Part shown: piece by piece, positions 1 through 11,100 of the stretch
How the letters are laid out: each line of letters begins with the position of its first letter
How positions within the stretch are numbered: the stretch's first letter is position 1
Assembly: GCA_001599975.1 (NCBI GenBank)
Contig: BCIO01000003.1
Coordinates: 868,001-932,000 of the forward strand
Length of the DNA: 64,000 nt
Source: Cystobasidiopsis lactophilus
Lineage: Eukaryota > Basidiomycota > Agaricostilbomycetes > Agaricostilbales > Chionosphaeraceae
Direction of reading: 5' to 3'
Program-made: the position numbers and the translations under genes
Notes under the pieces: model-generated
Told to the model about the DNA's origin: nothing
Databases searched by the model: none
The model's input: the letters and a program-made list of their open reading frames with translations, nothing else

Positions 1-207
1 TGCGCAAAGTGTTGTGTTGCCGTCTTGCGTGTGACTGCTATTTAAACTGTATGATCCACGCTGCTTGCGGTCCCCAGACCTCCACACAGCGGGGAGCCGC
101 GAGCGAGCGCCGAATCAGAGCGGGGTTCGCTGCCGAACTGGTTCGAACAGCGTGTCCACTTTCAACGACAGTCTGTCTGTTACTCCTGGAGTGTTATCAA
201 TCGTTGG

Positions 208-2392
208 ATGTTGTCTTGGATTGCCTTGACCAAGGAAACCGCTCTGAACAACGGCGAATGGGCCTCAGCCCTGTCCGTTCTTGGTGCTCTGGTGGCGATT
301 TGTCTTTTTGCGTTAACGAGAAATCGACCTGCTGCACCTTTGCCTCCGAGCCCGAAAAGATCCTGGGTCCCATTTGCCGGCCACTATTTTGCTCTCAACC
401 ATGGCGAGGTCCCCTTCCCAGTCAAACTTTGCCATTGGGCGGATCAGCTTGGCGAAATTTACTCGCTGGATGTCTTTGGCAAGGTAAATTAGAAGGTTGT
501 TGCTTGATCCGATGGTGCTCATGCTTGGCAAACCACAGAAAACCATCGTGATAAACTCGGCCGCCGTTCTCAAGGATGTCCGTGTTTTTGCCTGATTTGC
601 GCCCAGTTTTCGAGTCCCTGAAGCCATTGATGCCAGCTCTTTGACCTGCGGAGTACCATCTACAGCAGCCGAGAGGACCTGCCACTTCTGCGAACGTTCA
701 TCTGCCGCCGGTCGAACATCGCATTCGAGCCGTGAGTTCTTATCTATAGAAGCCGGCTTTCTTGATAATAGACCTGACCCGGCGGACTGAGAAAAGATAC
801 GGCGAGAGGTGCGCTGTCCCAAGAAGTCCGCTGCAGCCATCCAGCTTACCTACGAGCAGCTGGAGGCGACAGAGGCGCGCTGTTCACCGCGAAATCAATG
901 CCACCCAATTCAAGCAATAGTGCGTTTGAGGGCATGCGAGTCGAAATGGGAAGATCTCTCAACAGGTCGTCAGTTCTCACATCACGGAGCGCGAGGCCTT
1001 TATCTTCGCCCATGGGTTCCTGAACCACGGGTCGGAAGATCTTTTGAAGCTTACCGACCGCTTTGGAGGCAGCATTGGCATGGGATTGCTCTGTAAGGAT
1101 TGCACTGAGAAGTTCGCCACATCAACCGACGAAACGAAACGGCAGACAACCACCGCGTCACGACTTATGACGACCCGTCATATCATGACTTCACTGCAAT
1201 CAGTGTACGGAAGCTATCACTCCTTCAAGTAAGTCTTCCGTTCGTCGGATCATGGGCGGCTCTAATTTGAGCAGCCTGGAGCCTCGATCTATGACTCCCT
1301 ACCTTCTTGGCTACGCTGGCTCCCAGAATGGATCATACCATCTAAGAAGACCGCTCGTATCACCCGCGAGCGTAGCGAAGAGCTTGACCACCGGCTGTCT
1401 CAAACCGTGCAGGATCGACTGAAGACGGGCGACGAACACGAAACTTGCTTTCACGCCAACTTACTTCGGCGTCAGGGACAGAGCAAAGAGCTGTCTCAGT
1501 TCGAATGCGACAGCCTCAGCGGCACTCTGGTCGGCGCCTCAACAGACACCTCCACGGCGGCACTGCATGCCTTGATCGCCGCACTCGTTTGTAGGCTAGC
1601 TTTCCCTGTCTCTCGGCTTCCTCGGTTCACACAGGCTCTCTAATCGCCAGGCTTTCCGGAAGTCCAGCAGACAGTTCAGGATGCTGTGGATCAGGTCGTC
1701 GGCCAAGATCGAGTGCCAAATAGCGACGATGTTCCCAACCTGCCTTACATCCAAGCATTTGTGCAAGAAGGCCTTCGGTGGAGGTCTGTTGCTCGATACG
1801 TGAGTGTCAGAAACCCTGTGTGTTGCTTTGCCTGATGGACCGGCGCAGGGCCTCCCTCACGCCACCTCAGCCGACGACTTCTACAAAGGCTACTTCATCC
1901 CTAAGCACTCTGTGGTCATCCAGAATAGCTACTACATGGAGCACGATCCCAACATCTTCCCTGAACCGGATGTCGTGAAACCCGAGCGTTACCTGAACGA
2001 CGATGGGACCCTCAACTCTCTACCAGTCTTTGCTTTTGGGTAAAGTTTGCGCTATTACAAGTTCCAAAGGACCAGATTCACGAGCCTTGGCAGAGGTGGA
2101 CGTCGCGTGTGCCCCGGCCAAGCGGTGGCGCTCAGCTCCTTGACTTTGGCAATGGCATGCGTCGCTTGGTCCTTCAACTTCTCCAAAGCCCACGACCTGC
2201 ACGGAAGAGCCATCGAACCGGACGTGAGGCCGGAGTCTGTCGTCCTCTGCGGCAACGTTTAGCAAGTTAACTTTTCTTCGCTCAACGATCAACAAGCCGC
2301 TGATGCAAAGGGAAAACAGCCGACTCAAACCCTTTGACTTTGTCATTGAAAGGCGAAGTGACAAGGTCGAAAACCTTTTGAACGCGGCGTGA
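208..2392 (+). CDS. Cytochrome P450 monooxygenase (multi-exon)
   Basis: Microsomal-type P450. The start at 208 gives an N-terminal membrane anchor (about residues 18-36) followed by a Pro-rich hinge (PLPPSPKRSWVPFAGH). The I-helix motif GASTDTS lies near 1530, the K-helix ExxR (EGLRWRSVAR) near 1770-1800, and the PERF-like PERY near 1985. The heme loop reads FGGGRRVCPG once an intron at about 2041-2092 is removed. A last intron (about 2257-2296) leads to an exon ending ...VENLLNAA and a TGA at 2390-2392, typical of P450 tails; stopping at 2262 would lose this tail. The segment 700-960 (C/D helices) cannot be resolved cleanly: two frames both give P450-like words, so exon borders there are uncertain and local decay or sequence error is possible. 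The substrate is unknown. Confidence 0.85.
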
Positions 2393-2757
2393 GCTCGAGC
2401 ACTCGACCGGTTTGCCGACGTTCCCAGAGCTGACGTCCCAGCCCGCAGAGTTAAGCTACGCTTCTAGCGATATGTACCACCGCAACTGAGACCAGTCAAT
2501 CGCTTCATAAGCAACCTCCAAGTCGCAGGCACCTGGGTGGCAAATTCCGGGATCTGAGGTTGAGAGCGCGACGATGCGCGCATTAGAGGACTGGTACAAT
2601 GCAGGAGCTCTATAAATGTCCAAGTACGAGGCAAAGCCAAAACGAAAGCCAATGTCCACAATGAAGAGCGTCCGTCCAAAGAAAGGGCCAGAGAAAGTTG
2701 CTATGAAGAGTGAGAGAGAAATTTTGATGCTTGGCAACAACGAACGACTAGTGGGGT
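2393..2757. other. Convergent intergenic gap
   Basis: This lies between the 3' ends of the P450 (+) and the aspartic protease (-). Short open frames exist on both strands but none has a recognisable motif or plausible gene structure. It probably holds the two 3' UTRs. I see nothing else in it. Confidence 0.6.
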
Positions 2758-4949
2758 TTATGCAAAGTTGGCCAGTCGGCCGTCCAAGAGGTACGCGAGG
2801 GAGAAAAGGGCCAGCGGGACCAACAAGGTCGCTTTTAGAGGGGTCTCGATCTTTAAAGCGGGCGAGGAGCTGTGCTTAGGTGGCGGCGCGGAGGCGTCGG
2901 CCAGGGCTGCGGTAGTCGTTTCGGAGATGCCAATTGGCCCACCGAAGCCGCCAGAGTGAAGGGAAGGTAGGGCGGAGATGCTCTGCGGTGGCTCGTACGG
3001 ATAGAGGCCGGAAAGCGAGGCGGCGTTGAGCTCAGCGAACCCGACCGAGATATTAGGCGAGTAGCGATAGACCGAATAGACATTTTTTAGGAAAGCAGCT
3101 CTGTAACGCCAACCAGACCTAGTCAGCTCGATCAAGGACTGGCGCAAGGGAAGGTTCGCGCACCCTATGACCCAGCTGATGATGGCCGCGCTGCCGGCAG
3201 AAAGGTTGAGGTCAAAGAAGACGCCCAAGCACTGGGCGGGGCTGGTGGGCGTGGGCTCGGCAAAGACGCCGAGGTTGAAGTCGGCCTCGCTCATCGAGTA
3301 GTTGACGCCTCCGAACTGGAAGGCCAATGTAAACTGGGTGGTGCAAGGAAAGGTCCAGTAGCCTGCGCGTGTCAAACCCAAATAGCTTAGCTTCTTCAAC
3401 TATAGCTCAGGAAGGATCGCCACCCACCCTCGTAGTCGCCAGTAGCTGGCGCGGAACCCGGCACCATGTCGTAGATGGCCGAAATGACAGCGGATGGCCC
3501 GCCAACTAGAGTGGTGCCCGAGTCAATGGCGGCGTTAGGGATGGTAGAACCGGTGACATTGGTGCCATTAAACCAGATGCCTTGCAAGGGGATGAGCCAG
3601 TAGGACTGCAAGCCGACCGGCACGTCGATGTAGTTGATGTCGCCCAAGAAGGAGTCGTTGTGCAGCGCTCCCAAGGTGAAAACGCCCCTGTCCTCGAAGA
3701 ATAATGTCAGACGAAAGTCAAAACGTCATTAGGCACGGCTCGAAAACGAACCCAGGTTCGACGTCCGCCGGGTCTGTGGTGTTCACAAAGCGCGAGAGGG
3801 CGAAGGAGAAGCCGGGGAAGGTGAGATTGGGCGAAACGCCGGTCGCAGTGAGACTGGTGTTGACGAGGTTCTCCCAAAACGGCATGAGCTTGGACGCCGC
3901 CAGTCTTTGGAATCCTAGACCTGCGTTTACAACATGCACCAAGATCAGAGACTGTCCGCTGCACTGTCGTGGTGGAAGCAACGCACCCATCAGACCCGAC
4001 ACGTTTCCTGACAGGAGGTCGGGCGAGACGGCGTTGCAAGCGGCGAACCCGCTGGTGATGTTGTGGCCAGCCATGGTGATGGTGTCATTGAACAGCTCGC
4101 CAGACGCCGTGCCCTGTGCTCGGAGAACGGTCAATACTCAGGCTGAGCTGGATGAAGCAAAAGTCCAAAACACACCTGGCCATACTTGATGCTAAAAGCG
4201 GAAGCGAGATCTAAGGATGAGTTTGAAGCGGTCGAGTTGTACCGTGGCACCAGGCCGCAGGTCGAGTTGTCACAGGACGTGGACGCCAGCCAGAGGTCGG
4301 AAGAGCTGCGTTTCACATGGAACACAAGGTGTCAGGCTTTCCATCCAACTCTTCCGAGAAGCACGGGAGGCGGTGTGCGACTCACCCAGTGTCTAGAATG
4401 ACATTGAACTGCTGGGCTGGAGTGCCAATTGATACTGCCGCCTGCAGAAAAGCAGAAATGGGGCGATTGAGACAATTGTGCCAAAGCGCGCAAATGCGGC
4501 GCTGCTCACAAAGTATTCTCTGTGGATTGGCCTCCTTGAGCCTGTGGATCATCTGAGAATGTAGCCACACAAACGCACAAGTCGGCCAGGTAGTTAGAGA
4601 TGCTCTCGACGCCCAAGCTGGCTGTTGCTGTCGGCGTGCCGCCGTGCCAGTCGCTGTCGTCCCCCTCCTGCCTCCGTCTCAATGGCTGCAGCTCCTGGCC
4701 CTCCTGCAGCAGGTACCTGTTGTGCACCCTCTGCTTCTCCCGCAGAGCCCAAGCCTGCAGGTGCGGCGCGGACCGCTTTCGAAGCAGGTGATTGTTGCTC
4801 CGCTGCAATGGGATCGCCGTCTCGACCGCCGGCGAGCGCCCAAACGGCGAGTCGACGTCGAAGAAGCCTGTCTGGTAAGGCGGTAGTGAGGCCAGCACCA
4901 ATTCGCAAGGCAATGCCGCCAGCAGAGCAAACTGCCAGGGGTGCACCAT
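2758..4949 (-). CDS. GPI-anchored pepsin-family (A1) aspartic protease, yapsin-like
   Basis: Secreted or cell-surface endopeptidase of the bilobal pepsin family. The chosen start (4949) opens a signal peptide (MVHPWQFALLAALPCELVLA); an upstream in-frame Met at 4979 is possible but would bury it. The first catalytic Asp is in VSIGTPAQQFNVILDTG (about 4382-4440) and the second in NAAIDSGTTLVGG (about 3480-3540), with the typical hydrophobic flap and SFLGDI strand between them. Several N-glycosylation sequons (NGT, NVT) are visible. The C-terminus is a Ser/Ala-rich stretch followed by a hydrophobic tail (LLVPLALFSLAYLLDG) ending a few residues later, which is the layout of a GPI-attachment signal, as in yapsins. 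Introns interrupt the gene about every 200-400 nt. The propeptide is Arg/Gln-rich, with a Lys-Arg-like site (LLRKRSAPH) suitable for kexin cleavage. Confidence 0.88.
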
Positions 4950-5230
4950 TCTTGCGAGCGCGCGGTTGCTGTTGCTCAAGGAGCAAGTTCGTCAGGCGGA
5001 CGGCGAGTTTAGCGCTGCTTTTTGAGTTATGCCAATGCTTGCTCCTGTCTGCTTTGAAGTGTCCTCTTGTGGTTCTGGCGAGCGTGTTAGCTTCAGGCGA
5101 ACTGCTTGCGTTCGGTGGCAAAAAAAACCGGCCCGCAGTGCTCTGCGCGTTCACGCAATCCGTCTGCGAATGCCCTTCCCGTGCGCTTGACGTGCCTCCG
5201 ATGCACTCCTTCAGTGTGCGCTCCTCGGCG

Positions 5231-5710
5231 ATGTGGACCGGCTTGTGGCAATGGCTGTGGACTTCGACTTGGCGCAACCTTGGCGACTTGCTGCTGCTGT
5301 CTCAAAGCTTGTTCTGCCAGGTCAAAGTACCCTGCTCGTTTCTCAAGCCAAGCCTCTCCGGAACTGGCCGTCCCCTTTGGCGCCAGGCTGCCAGAAGGAA
5401 AATCCTTGCGGACGCCGACGCCTTCTCGCTCTGCGCCAGGGTTGCCTCTGAACTACCGCGCCCTCTCACGTCAGTTTTGATGTCCGTCTATACCCCAAGA
5501 AGCCCCTTGGTCCGCTCTTATGGCCGGCGAGCGCGCTTCGCTGGTGGCACGTTGTCGCCGACGTCGCTCGTCTCGCCCTCGCTCCTGTCTCCTGCCTTGT
5601 CTGGTCGACTCTCCTCCCCCAGGACCATCGCTGACCTGGGAGAGGCCACCAAGCCGCCTCCTTACCAGAACGAGCTTTACAGCAAGACCTTCGTAGCGGA
5701 CTATATGTGA
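5231..5710 (+). CDS. Doubtful small ORF with N-terminal hydrophobic segment and C-terminal PPxY
   Basis: A 159-residue uninterrupted frame in a region not explained as the shadow of another gene, since the protease starts at 4949 on the other strand. It begins with a Trp/Leu-rich hydrophobic segment (MWTGLWQWLW, then LLLLSQSLF) and ends with KPPPYQNELYSKTF, containing a PPxY motif of the kind bound by WW domains of NEDD4/Rsp5 ubiquitin ligases. No family is recognised. Another frame across 5478-5640 also looks protein-like, so a spliced gene with different exons is possible. The start is a guess, and the whole call rests on ORF length and composition. Confidence 0.3.
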   Translation: MWTGLWQWLWTSTWRNLGDLLLLSQSLFCQVKVPCSFLKPSLSGTGRPLWRQAARRKILADADAFSLCARVASELPRPLTSVLMSVYTPRSPLVRSYGRRARFAGGTLSPTSLVSPSLLSPALSGRLSSPRTIADLGEATKPPPYQNELYSKTFVADYM

Positions 5711-6488
5711 CGTTCCTACCCCTCGTTCAAGGAGCGCTGTTCTCCCTGCTCACAGCGGCTTGATGCAGTACCAAGGGGCCATATGAAACGAAGCGCGTCA
5801 CGTACAATAGGTGAGCAGGGTCTTCTCTAATGAAGGCAATGGCCGGTGGAGGTTGACTGGACAATGTTCGGAATGCTTTGCCTTAGACGGCCGACGGACG
5901 AACTGTACCCAGGCGGCCGAGAAGCTTACTACCGGTACAACACCCCGTGCTCTTGCACCGTCAGCTAAGAGGCGGCAACGCGCGGTCGGGCAGTTTGCCA
6001 CCCGCCTCTTCCGTTCACCCATGTCTCTCCCCCCTCGCCCTCTATGCGCCAGCCATTCGATTTGCCTCTTAATCTAGCATATTCGTATACTTTGGTGGGT
6101 GTTGAAAAGGCAATATTTGACAGTCTCCGAACAACCCGTAAGACGTGCGTGGCATTGGCATGAGAGATGAAACCCGGCCTTCCGCCCATTAAAAGGTCCT
6201 TCCGTTCAAAAAACGAAAAGGCGCTCGAAGGTCAAAGCAAGAGAAGTAAGAGAAATGGTCCGTGTTAGTTAATCGAAAGCCAATGATAGTGGCGCAGGAA
6301 GCCGCCGAAAGGAGGGAAGAAAAGCCTCCACTGTGCCCTCTGTTGATGCTGCTGCCTTTTGTACAAAGTGGCCTGTTCGAGTGCTCGTCGCGTCACATGT
6401 GGTGTAAGGTGTGGGCGCAAGGGCGGAAAGGGCGAACGAAGAAAATAAGGAAAATGCCGAAAACGAGAGCGGGGATCTTGCTGCCTCT
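5711..6488. other. Intergenic gap, about 780 nt
   Basis: Between the doubtful ORF and the 3' end of the secreted-protein gene. There are scattered short frames on both strands with no motif. The region 6070-6260 is locally AT-richer, as expected for a 3' UTR or terminator region. No RNA gene or repeat was recognised. Confidence 0.5.
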
Positions 6489-7751
6489 TTAACACCCGGG
6501 AAGTTGGGTCATGGTACCAAGAGGCGTCAGCATGGTGACCTTCAGATGCGTGATGATGTTGGTGGTGTAGTCAGCCTGGCGCCAAAACCATGTGGGCATT
6601 CGAGGCTCGTTGCAAAGATTGAGAGGCAGAAAGGCTCACGCGGGGGCCTTGAACGCAAGTGCTGTTGTACGGGTCGCTCTTGGTGTAGTAGCCTTGGGTC
6701 TGTCGAGTGCCAAATATAGTGATTAGGGGGGTCAACTGTGAGGGCAAGATCAAGAGATAGCCTTACCACCGCGTTCTTGGGGACACCCCAGCAGTAGACA
6801 CTTGCTTTGTAGTTGCCGAGGTCATTGACCTGGATGACATGGTGGAGACCGTGCGGGCCGACAGTGCTAATGCACTTGCCGCGCCTTTGCATCGAGAATT
6901 GCCATTCAGCTCTGAGGCGACACGTCAGATATAGGCTGGCGTTAAGACTCACCAGAGCTGGTAGAAGCTGGTATAGTTCGAAGCGAGGTCGCTGTACTGG
7001 TAGACCGGGCCGTACTAAGTGATATGAATGGCTCATCAGCGTTTGTCTAAGAATTCTGCTGTGGAGAACGGAGACGCACGCTGACGGTGGTCAAGGGGGA
7101 CGTGCTACCAGTCGACGCGGGAGGGGCCACGGTCGAAGTGTGGGTGACCTGGACGACCTGCGTCGGACCGGTCCATTAGCGTCGGCCCTCTAGGAGTCAC
7201 TGCATGGTCTGCCTACCTTCGTCACGGCCTTGGTGACAGTCTTAATTTGCGTCTTGACAGTGGTCTTCGTCTTGGTGGCGAGCTTGACGGCGCCCGAGCA
7301 GCTAGTGTTCCTTCGATCAGCGAGACGTTCTTTTTCGACGAAGGAATGGGGCCGGTCGAACGTACCCAGCGGAGATGGACTTCGGAGAGTACTTCTTCAG
7401 CGCCGACGGGATGGCGACAGCCCGCTTCTCCAGCATGGCCTCAGCCTCCTCGGCCCGCTTGGTGATCGTTGCAAAATGAACATTCTCTTGAAGCAGCGTG
7501 CGCGTTGCCGTCTTGGTGATTTCCTTGGTAATCACCTTGGTCTTGGTGGGTGCTGCCACATACTTGCTGCAAAAGCTTTGGCTGCAGGGAGGCCCAGGAC
7601 ACGTCAAGTTGCGACACGAAAAACGGGATCTAATCCAAACGCACAGTTTGTCGGTCTTGATGATCTTCTCGATATCCTGGACCTGGCTAGCAGCTACAGG
7701 AGAGCTGCTGAAGACGGCCAGAAGGGCGACAAAGACGGCGGCAGACTTCAT
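6489..7751 (-). CDS. Secreted Thr/Lys-rich protein, function unknown
   Basis: The start at 7751 gives a clean signal peptide (MKSAAVFVALLAVFSSSPVAA, cut near residue 21). A Cys-containing segment follows (WIRSRFSCRNLTCPGPPCSQ), then a spacer with repeated Thr-Lys dipeptides (TKTKVITKEITKTATRT) and a Lys-Arg dipeptide (ITKRAEEAEA, MLEKRAVAI) resembling kexin sites. Downstream exons add a second Thr-Lys run (about 7210-7290) and a compact, aromatic and Cys-containing C-terminal part (YQYSDLASNYTSFYQLW; GKCISTVGPHGLHH; NEPRMPTWFWRQADYTT). The last frame reaches TAA at 6489-6491. Five or more introns are needed. The architecture suggests an extracellular protein with a glycosylated linker and a C-terminal domain. 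The family is not recognised. Confidence 0.72.
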
Positions 7752-8108
7752 TTCTCAAGGTTGAGTGGAGTTTGTTTATCGAATTTTGGCGGAGATGGCA
7801 ACGAGTGTTGAGCTGGTAAGGAGTGAAGTCGGGATTGACCAGCAATCTCTTGGGTCAGTCTTGCAAAGTTGGCGGTGAACAAACAAGAGAGGAAGAGGTT
7901 CGACCACGCAAAGAGCCCCAAAAATAGGCGGCCCATTCGCGTGGCCTGCGGCTGCCGGCACCGCTGCGGTATCTTCTTATATGAATTAGGTCATTGTTTT
8001 GGCTGCGAGAGTCAGAGCTTGTGAGGCATGGCCTTAGACGGAAAGGATTGTGTGTTATTGGACATCAAGTCGTTAGTGTGGTGGTAATACAATTAAGGAG
8101 GCGAGCCT
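7752..8108. promoter_or_regulatory. Upstream region of the secreted-protein gene
   Basis: About 360 nt between the secreted-protein start (7751, reading left) and the stop of Rif1 (8109). It must hold the promoter of the former and the 3' UTR of the latter. No specific site was identified. Confidence 0.5.
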
Positions 8109-11100
8109 TCATTTCCCAACAAGAGCTCCCAATGCGCTCTCCAGCATGCCCCGACATGCATTCATCACTGACGACTGGCTGGCGTTGCCGTCCGTCGAAA
8201 TGACCAGCGTGCCTTGCTTCTCGAGCGGAAACGTCAAGGTCCGTCGCTTTTTGTTGGCAAAAGCGTCGCCTAGAAAACCCATGAAGTAAGACTCTGCTTG
8301 CATGCAAAAAGAGTGTGAAGAACTCACCCTCGGAAAGATGGCGCTTGAGGCCTTTGCCCGAATGGATTCGCACTTGAGACTTGTCGACGACGATTTCGAC
8401 ACACTCGAATTGCGGACCTTTGGTCGAAGGAGGCGAAGACTTGGGCGACGAGGTGGAGGCAGCGCGCACCTGTACTGGCAGAACGCGAAGGGGCTGGAGG
8501 ACTTGGCTAGACTGGCGTTTGTGTTCTTTAGAACGGAGAGGAGAAGATGCGACGAAGCGGCGCCGAGGCAGCGAGTTTTCGCTGGGCTCGTCGGCGTTGT
8601 CCACCTCCTCATCCTCGCGGTCCGGCGACTCGGGGTGTGAGATGCAGATGCGAGGTCCGGCGGCGGCAGCGGCGATTCGCGGGGTGGAGCGTCGAGCCTC
8701 CTTCTCCAGGACTGTGGGCGTTGGCGCAGACACCGGCGACGGTTCGGGCTGAGGCTGAGGAAGCTCCTGCTGGACCGGCTGCGCCTGCTCTGGCGTATCG
8801 ATAGGGGCTTGCAAAGCGACTTCGGTTTCCAGGGATTCGGTCTCGTGGTGTGGCGGCATGATGTCGGGATAGGTGGAGCGTGCCAGCTGCAAGACTTGGC
8901 GTAGGTGGAAGTCGTCCTTCAAAGGAAAAACGTTGGCCTGGCTGAAAGTTTGCTTCCAAAAGGTAGCCAGGGCGACTAGAGCGGTGAGGTCGACTGGTGG
9001 GTCTGAGAGCTGGCTCCACACCGCAACGATGACATCCCGCCACTCCGCTAGATCGCCCTCCGTCAGCTCAGCCCGGCTCAACAGTTGTTTCTGAAGAGCA
9101 ATGAGGTAGTGGCTGTAGGTGTCAAAGATTGAAGCTTGAACAGCAGTCGAGCAGGTGGGCAGCTTGTCGAAGATATGCAGGACGAGCTCGCGTAGATTTG
9201 CCAGCCAGAGTTGGCGCACTGGGTTGTCGGTCAACGAGCAAAGGGCACCGCGTAGCTCGACGAGGACCCAGTCGGCGGCCTCCAAGTTAGCAGCCGATTT
9301 GACGACTGAGCCCACGAAGTCGAGCAACTCTGTTGGGAGGGCCACATTGGCTGCCGCTCGAGAATGAATTAGAGCGCGAGCCAAGGATTGTGACTCGCTG
9401 CAAGTGGGCGCCTAAGTCAGTAATGTTCTGAAACATTGCGCGGTTCACTCACATCTCGAACTGTGGCCCAGCGCCGCGCGCCAAATCCAGAAAGCACTTG
9501 TAGATGCGGCCCATCAGCGCAGGGGGTGTGCTGGCAAAGGCTTCGACCATTGGCTGATATCCGGGCAGCTCGTGAATGCGACTGTGACACTGATCAGATC
9601 GAGCGCATGGAGCTCAATACCAAAACCTACCGAGCAGGATCAAGCAACAGCAGGGAGCAGAAAGCCTCTTGAGCGTCGGAATGGCTCGAGCTCGGCACCT
9701 CTGAAATGTCGCAAGCCGCTTGCTGCCAAAACCGCGCCCACAAGCCAGCCAGCCGGCCGAAAAGTGACGGAAAATCGGAGGCCTCCACGTTACCAGCAAA
9801 GCTGCAGAATCGCATGGTGACATCTGACAGTGTTGCTTCGTTGATGACGGCTAGCTCTTCACATTCTTCGAGCTTGCGGCCAACTTCCCAAACCGGTGTG
9901 AGCTGGCGGAGGGCGTGCACGAACTCGGGCAGCGTCTTCTCCAGGTGGACGAGGCGCGGGACAGCTGCCGTCACGAGCTCAAGGTACCAGGCGGCCTTCA
10001 TGTGCTGCTCGGTGGACTGATTGGCGACGTTGATGCTTTCCTTGAGGAGGCTCGCAAAGCCGAGCAGCTTGTCGAACAGCTCGCTGTGCAAGTCAGTCGG
10101 AGCATGCGCGATATGGGAGATCAAGCTCGACCATGCCGACTTGAGCGACGAGGGGCAAGTGCGGAGGCGTTCATTTTCCGGTAGCGACAGTGGCGTTTGC
10201 TCTTGGCGAAGGGCGCAGGCGCGGTCGAGGCAGAGGTCGAAAAACTGGAAGACCGACTTGACATTGAACAAGAGCCATTTTGAAGACCAGGGGTTGATGT
10301 CTTCTGGCTGAATGACGCGGGTGGCCTCTTCGTCCATCAAAGCGGCCAGGCCTTCGTTCGTCGTGGCCATGTTGAAGGCGCCAGTCATCAAGGCCTTGCA
10401 GAGCAGACGGTCCGGGCGGTAGGATGGCACGACCGGGTTGGTCTGGTACTGCAGCAGGGCGGCCAGGCACCTCCACACCTTGTCCGACGTCGCTTCCGGT
10501 TTGGTCTCGCCTAGCATCGCCTTGAGGTCATTCGCGACCAGCTCCGACCAGAGTTGGTTGAACGCCATGTGTAGCCGCTCTTCATCGTGACGCAGCTGGG
10601 TGCAGGTGAAGTTGGTCAGCGCTTGCAAGATGGAGATGACCAGTTGGGTGCAGTCAGGCAGCAGCGGCGGCACGTTGTCGTCGCGGCACACTTGAATCCA
10701 GAGCTTGAAGTAGTTGGGCTCGAGGACGAGGACGCGCTGGGGGAGCTTCTCGACCGAGGTGCAGAGCAGAGCGAAGATGTAGTGCTGCCAGGTGATCGTG
10801 GCCATCGACTTCACATAGGGGTTGACCGATTGGAAGCATTCCTATAGTCCAATTCAGCTAGCGCCTCTTCGAAAAGGAAGACGAGAGCATACGGTCATCA
10901 GCTGCATCCAAATCTCGGGTCCGCCCGGCTCGAGTGACTTGAAGTCGGCGCCACAAGTGACAGGCAGGATGGCGAGCAGGTTGATGACCCAAGTGGCCTC
11001 TTCTGGTTTGGAGAGGGCTTTCTTGAGCAAGCTCTTGAGCCCAGCGTAGGCGTGGCTTTCGTCGCCGCGAGACGCCGACCGAAACCACTCCAAGATGCTG

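Noticed and set aside
9-551. A 180-codon plus-strand frame at the window start
   Set aside because: It overlaps the P450 first exon in a different frame and lacks any domain; the frame from 208 has a membrane anchor and P450 hinge.
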